NCBI GenBank assembly: GCA_023247055.1
Contig: JAHFHF010000030.1
Span: 1-34,956 of the forward strand
Source: Candidatus Omnitrophota bacterium
GTDB lineage: Bacteria; Omnitrophota; Omnitrophia; Omnitrophales; Aquincolibacteriaceae
Length of the DNA: 34,956 bases
Direction: 5' to 3'
Positions 32,007 through 34,956 of this stretch are shown here, in pieces. How positions within the stretch are numbered: the stretch's first letter is position 1; each line of letters opens with the position of its first letter. The position numbers and the translations under genes were made by a program. The notes below the pieces were generated by a model. The model was not told the origin of the DNA. It searched no databases and saw only the letters and a program-made list of their open reading frames with translations.

Positions 32007-33181
32007 AAACGGTCCGCTGCGTTCTCAAACCCGGCCGCGAAAAACCGGTTCAAGCCTTCCATCCCTGGATTTTTTCCGGCGCCATAGATTTGATCGATGA
32101 AGGCTATCAAGCGGGCGACCTCGTCCGTGTTCTTTCCGCGGATGAAAAATTTCTAGGTACGGGTTATCTCAATCCGCAGTCGCAGATCACGGTGCGCATG
32201 CTTGCTTTTGACGAGCGCGCGATCAACGCGGATTTTTTCCGTGAAAAAATCAAAGCCGCTGTGGCCTTGCGCAGCGCTTTTATCCCGCCCAAAGTCAGCG
32301 GTTACCGGTTGATTCATTCTGAAGGCGATTTTTTGCCGGGTTTAATTGTGGAGCGTTACGGAGATTTTTTAGTTTCGCAATTTCTAACAGCCGGCATGAC
32401 TCTTTGGAAAGAGGCCCTGGCGGAATTGCTTAAAGCGGTGCCCGGCATTAAAGGCCTGTATGAGCGCTCCGATGCCGAAGCACTGGCCAAGGAGGGACTG
32501 GAACCAAATTCGGGCGTGCTTTGGGGGGCAGAACCGCCGGAACTTGTCCCGTTCGAGGAGAGCGGATTTCAATTTTTTGCCGATGTGCGCGAGGGGCAGA
32601 AAAGCGGATTTTTTTTCGACCAGCGCGATAACCGTGCCCTGATCGGCGGGCTTTGCCGCGGCAAAAATGTCTTGAATTGTTTTTCCTACAGCGGCGCTTT
32701 TTCCGTCTATGCTGCCGGCGGCGGGGCCAAGCGGGTCGTCTCCGTGGATTCCTCCGCGGATGCGATTGATATGGCCCGCGTCCATCTCGAAAAAAACGGT
32801 TTTGCAGCTAAGGATTTTCCGTGCCTGCAAGATGACGTCTTTCGTTACCTGCGTGAAGATGACAGCGCTTATGATGTTATCATTTTGGACCCGCCGGCTT
32901 TTTGCAAACGCAAAGACCAGGTTACCCAGGCCGCGCGCGGCTATAAAGACATTAACCTGCTGGCCTTTAAAAAACTGGTGCCCGGGGGCCTGCTGTTTAC
33001 CGCGTCCTGTTCGTCCTTCATTGATCTGGATCTTTTTCAAAAGATCATTTTCGGCGCTGCCAAGGACGCGGGCCGGCCTGTCCGCATTTTAAAACGTACT
33101 GGCCACGGCGCTGACCATCCCGTCAGTATCTACCACCCGGAAGGGGAATACTTGAAAGGGATTCTCTGCCAGGCGCTTTAA
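32003..33181 (+). CDS. rlmI: RlmI-like class I SAM-dependent rRNA (cytosine-C5) methyltransferase
   Basis: Probably methylates a cytosine of 23S rRNA, C1962 in E. coli. I place the start at GTG 32003, which forms a GTGA overlap with the uppP stop; the first residues then read VKTVRCVLKPGREKPV. The protein has 392 residues. Order: N-terminal PUA domain (HPWIFSGAI, GDLVRVLSADEKFLGTGYLN), an EEHAD-like middle, then the Rossmann fold with GQKSGFFFDQRDNRALIG, NCFSYSGAFSVYAAGGGA, DVIILDPPAFCKRKDQ and the catalytic Cys region TASCSSFID. An upstream start at 31955 would run deep into uppP and is unlikely. The exact target base is inferred from family membership only. Confidence 0.92.
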   Translation: MKTVRCVLKPGREKPVQAFHPWIFSGAIDLIDEGYQAGDLVRVLSADEKFLGTGYLNPQSQITVRMLAFDERAINADFFREKIKAAVALRSAFIPPKVSGYRLIHSEGDFLPGLIVERYGDFLVSQFLTAGMTLWKEALAELLKAVPGIKGLYERSDAEALAKEGLEPNSGVLWGAEPPELVPFEESGFQFFADVREGQKSGFFFDQRDNRALIGGLCRGKNVLNCFSYSGAFSVYAAGGGAKRVVSVDSSADAIDMARVHLEKNGFAAKDFPCLQDDVFRYLREDDSAYDVIILDPPAFCKRKDQVTQAARGYKDINLLAFKKLVPGGLLFTASCSSFIDLDLFQKIIFGAAKDAGRPVRILKRTGHGADHPVSIYHPEGEYLKGILCQAL

Positions 33182-33231
33182 AGGCAGTCTTGAGTCATGA
33201 GTTATGAGGTTTGAAAAGAACTTTGGCTTTA

Positions 33232-33255
33232 GGTGCCGGGCCTAGGCCCGGCACC
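33232..33255. repeat. 24-bp perfect palindrome
   Basis: The sequence is identical on both strands over its entire length. The left half is GGTGCCGGGCCT and the right half is its exact inverse complement, centred on CCTAGG. It lies 50 bases after the methyltransferase stop. With no loop it can form only a cruciform or a dimer site. Confidence 0.9.
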
Positions 33256-33266
33256 GGATGGAGTTA

Positions 33267-33296
33267 GGGATAGGTCCATGCTTTTGGACCTGTCCC
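33267..33296. repeat. 11-bp hairpin, GGGATAGGTCC/GGACCTGTCCC
   Basis: The arms 33267-33277 and 33286-33296 pair over 11 positions (one G-T wobble) around an ATGCTTTT loop. TATAAT (33299-33304) follows at once, but no -35 box exists at the right distance because the hairpin occupies that space. It may be a terminator-like or mobile palindrome upstream of the acyl-CoA dehydrogenase gene. Confidence 0.75.
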
Positions 33297-33368
33297 ACTA
33301 TAATTAAGTATCGTGTTCCATGAGCCGAAACACTAGTATCAGTTTTACTTACCTAAAAGGGAGATCCC

Positions 33369-34956
33369 ATGGAAATTATTGATCAAGTCAAAGCCACCGG
33401 CGGAAAATTAAAAGCCCTTGAGCTCGCGGAGTCGGCGCGGGAAACCGAGTGGAAGCTGCCGAGCTTTGCGGCAGAGCTTTTTAAAGGACGCCTGCGCTGG
33501 GATCTGATCCTGCCATTTCCGGAACAAACGGCCGAAGATAAAAAAATCGGGGATGATCTTTTAGTCAAAGTTGTGAACGTCATGAAGACTCATATCGATC
33601 CGGACAAGGTCGACCGGACCGGGGACATGCCGAAAGAAGCGCTCAAGGCCATGGCGGAGATAGGGCTTTTTGCCATGAAGATCCCGAAAGAATACGGCGG
33701 GTTGGGTCTAACCCAAGTTAATTACAACCGCGTCTGCCACCTGGTCGCAAGCTATTGCGCTTCGACTTCCGTTTGGCTTTCAGCCCACCAATCGATCGGT
33801 GTGCCTCAGCCTTTGCTGCTTTTCGGGACCCCTGAGCAGAAGAAAAAATATTTTCCGATGTTTGTCAAAGGCGCGATCTCGGCCTTTGCGCTGACGGAAC
33901 CGGAAGTCGGCAGTGATCCGGCCAAGATGAAAACAAAAGCAGTCCCTTCGGCAGACGGCAGTCATTTTATTCTCAACGGCGATAAGCTTTGGTGTACCAA
34001 CGGTCCGGCCGCAGACGTCATTGTCGTCATGGCCCAGACTCCGTCTAAGACCGTCAATGGCCGTGAGCGTCAGCAGATTACCGCGTTTATCGTCGATCGG
34101 GAGATGCCGGGAATCGAAGTGCTGCACCGCTGCCGTTTTATGGGGCTGAGCGGGATTCAGAACGGACTTCTGCGCTTTAAAGATGTCAAAGTGCCGCGTG
34201 AAAATATTATCTGGGGTGAGGGCAAGGGATTAAAGCTGGCGCTCATGACGCTGAATACAGGACGGTTAACCATGCCGGCTTCCGTCACCGGCGCTTCCAA
34301 GTGGTGTTTGAAGGCCGTGCGTCAATGGGCCAATGAACGCGAACAGTGGGGAGCGGCCATTGGCAAGCACGAAGCCATTGCCGCCAAGATTGCTTCCATG
34401 TCCGCAACGCTTTTTGCCATGGATGCCGTGGCTTGGCTTACGTCGCACATGGCCGACAACAAAAAAACCGATATCCGTCTTGAAGCCGCCATGGCCAAAC
34501 TCTGCTGCACTGAAGCCAGCTGGCGTATTGTGGACGGGGCCATCCAGATTCGCGGGGGACGTGGTTATGAAACTTCCGATTCGCTCAGGGCGCGCGGCGA
34601 AAAAGCGTGGCCGTTCGAGCGTATTATGCGCGATATGCGCATCAACACCATCATCGAAGGTACGAGCCAGATCATGCGCCTTTTTATTGCGCGCGAAGCC
34701 ATGGACATGCACTTTGCAAACCTCATGCCTATGATGTCGCCGAAGTATAATTTGTTTCAGAAAGTCGGCGCAGCTTTTAAGGCCGCATTTTTTTATGCGG
34801 TTTGGTATCCCCGCCAGTTTTTCTACAGTTCAGCGCTGCCTGCAGGATTTTCCATTCCGCAGCGGGTCCGCAAACACATGAAATATGTTTCGCATACCAC
34901 GCATCAGCTGGCCCGGGCCCTTTTCCACGCCATGATGATGTATCAGCAGAAACTCG
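33369..34956 (+). CDS. Acyl-CoA dehydrogenase, long form (3' end outside window)
   Basis: An FAD enzyme that introduces the alpha-beta double bond in acyl-CoA, as in fatty acid beta-oxidation. From ATG 33369 (AAGGGAG just upstream) the frame stays open for 529 codons to the window edge. Motifs: GLFAMKIPKEYGGLGLTQVN, FALTEPEVGSDPAKMKTKA (FAD and substrate), WCTNGPAADVIVVMAQT, GLSGIQNGLLRFKDVKVP, GRLTMPASVTGASKWCLKAV, and INTIIEGTSQIMRLFIAR, where the Glu is at the VLCAD catalytic position. The core is complete by about residue 450. The extra C-terminal region resembles the membrane-binding extension of VLCAD/ACAD9-type enzymes. No electron-transfer partner is in the window. Confidence 0.94.
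   Translation, partial: MEIIDQVKATGGKLKALELAESARETEWKLPSFAAELFKGRLRWDLILPFPEQTAEDKKIGDDLLVKVVNVMKTHIDPDKVDRTGDMPKEALKAMAEIGLFAMKIPKEYGGLGLTQVNYNRVCHLVASYCASTSVWLSAHQSIGVPQPLLLFGTPEQKKKYFPMFVKGAISAFALTEPEVGSDPAKMKTKAVPSADGSHFILNGDKLWCTNGPAADVIVVMAQTPSKTVNGRERQQITAFIVDREMPGIEVLHRCRFMGLSGIQNGLLRFKDVKVPRENIIWGEGKGLKLALMTLNTGRLTMPASVTGASKWCLKAVRQWANEREQWGAAIGKHEAIAAKIASMSATLFAMDAVAWLTSHMADNKKTDIRLEAAMAKLCCTEASWRIVDGAIQIRGGRGYETSDSLRARGEKAWPFERIMRDMRINTIIEGTSQIMRLFIAREAMDMHFANLMPMMSPKYNLFQKVGAAFKAAFFYAVWYPRQFFYSSALPAGFSIPQRVRKHMKYVSHTTHQLARALFHAMMMYQQKL

Noticed and set aside
33299-33304. Promoter for the acyl-CoA dehydrogenase at the perfect TATAAT
   Set aside because: No -35 box at 16-18 bases; the hairpin occupies the space and there is no extended -10 TG. 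It is mentioned only as a possibility.

Overview
The window carries about 25 protein genes, three tRNAs and many palindromic intergenic elements. It reads like a chromosomal segment of an uncultivated Gram-negative bacterium of moderate GC content. The lineage is an inference. Conserved housekeeping genes, one giant receptor-like protein carrying R-S-E-[LM]-R motifs, and dense palindromic repeats fit the Omnitrophota (PVC side of the tree) best, but no rRNA or marker search was possible.

Layout. 1-3299 (+): the 3' end of pyruvate phosphate dikinase, a housekeeping sigma factor with a lysine-rich tail, and apt. 3337-4477 (+): tRNA-Arg(CCT) and a family 2 glycosyltransferase. 4489-15003 (-): an envelope polysaccharide block, read from high to low coordinates as a capsule/Kdo-type glycosyltransferase, a 2086-residue kinase-containing protein, a PilZ protein, an AlgI-like MBOAT O-acyltransferase and its SGNH/AlgJ-like partner. 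15293-23942 (+): a housekeeping run of 5-formyl-THF cyclo-ligase, xseA, xseB, polyprenyl diphosphate synthase, dxs, nadK, a single-domain response regulator, gltX and a HIT protein. Several junctions in this run hold a palindromic repeat. 23953-24112 (+): a complete tRNA-Gln(CTG) transcription unit with promoter and terminator. 24191-24800 (+): an AbrB-type antitoxin with a RelE-type toxin. 24813-28356 (+): recQ, an aldo/keto reductase and a small coiled-coil protein behind a structured leader. 28582-33181 (+): tRNA-Leu(GAG), phosphomannomutase, mannose-1-phosphate guanylyltransferase, uppP and an RlmI-like rRNA methyltransferase. 33369-end (+): an acyl-CoA dehydrogenase cut by the window edge.

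How the genes fit together. GDP-mannose synthesis (28704-31129), undecaprenyl carrier recycling (uppP), isoprenoid precursor and chain synthesis (dxs, polyprenyl synthase), two glycosyltransferases and an MBOAT/SGNH acetylation pair supply many parts of a surface polysaccharide pathway. A PilZ domain in the acetylation block suggests c-di-GMP control. The giant protein couples a Tiki/ChaN/EreA-like N-terminal domain, a Ser/Thr kinase, a membrane span and a large extracytoplasmic part, and is the best candidate for a new system. The second theme is the set of palindromic repeats: one family around xseA, another recurring at 17.8, 20.8 and 28.4 kb, and a cruciform whose arm contains the ribosome binding site of the HIT gene.
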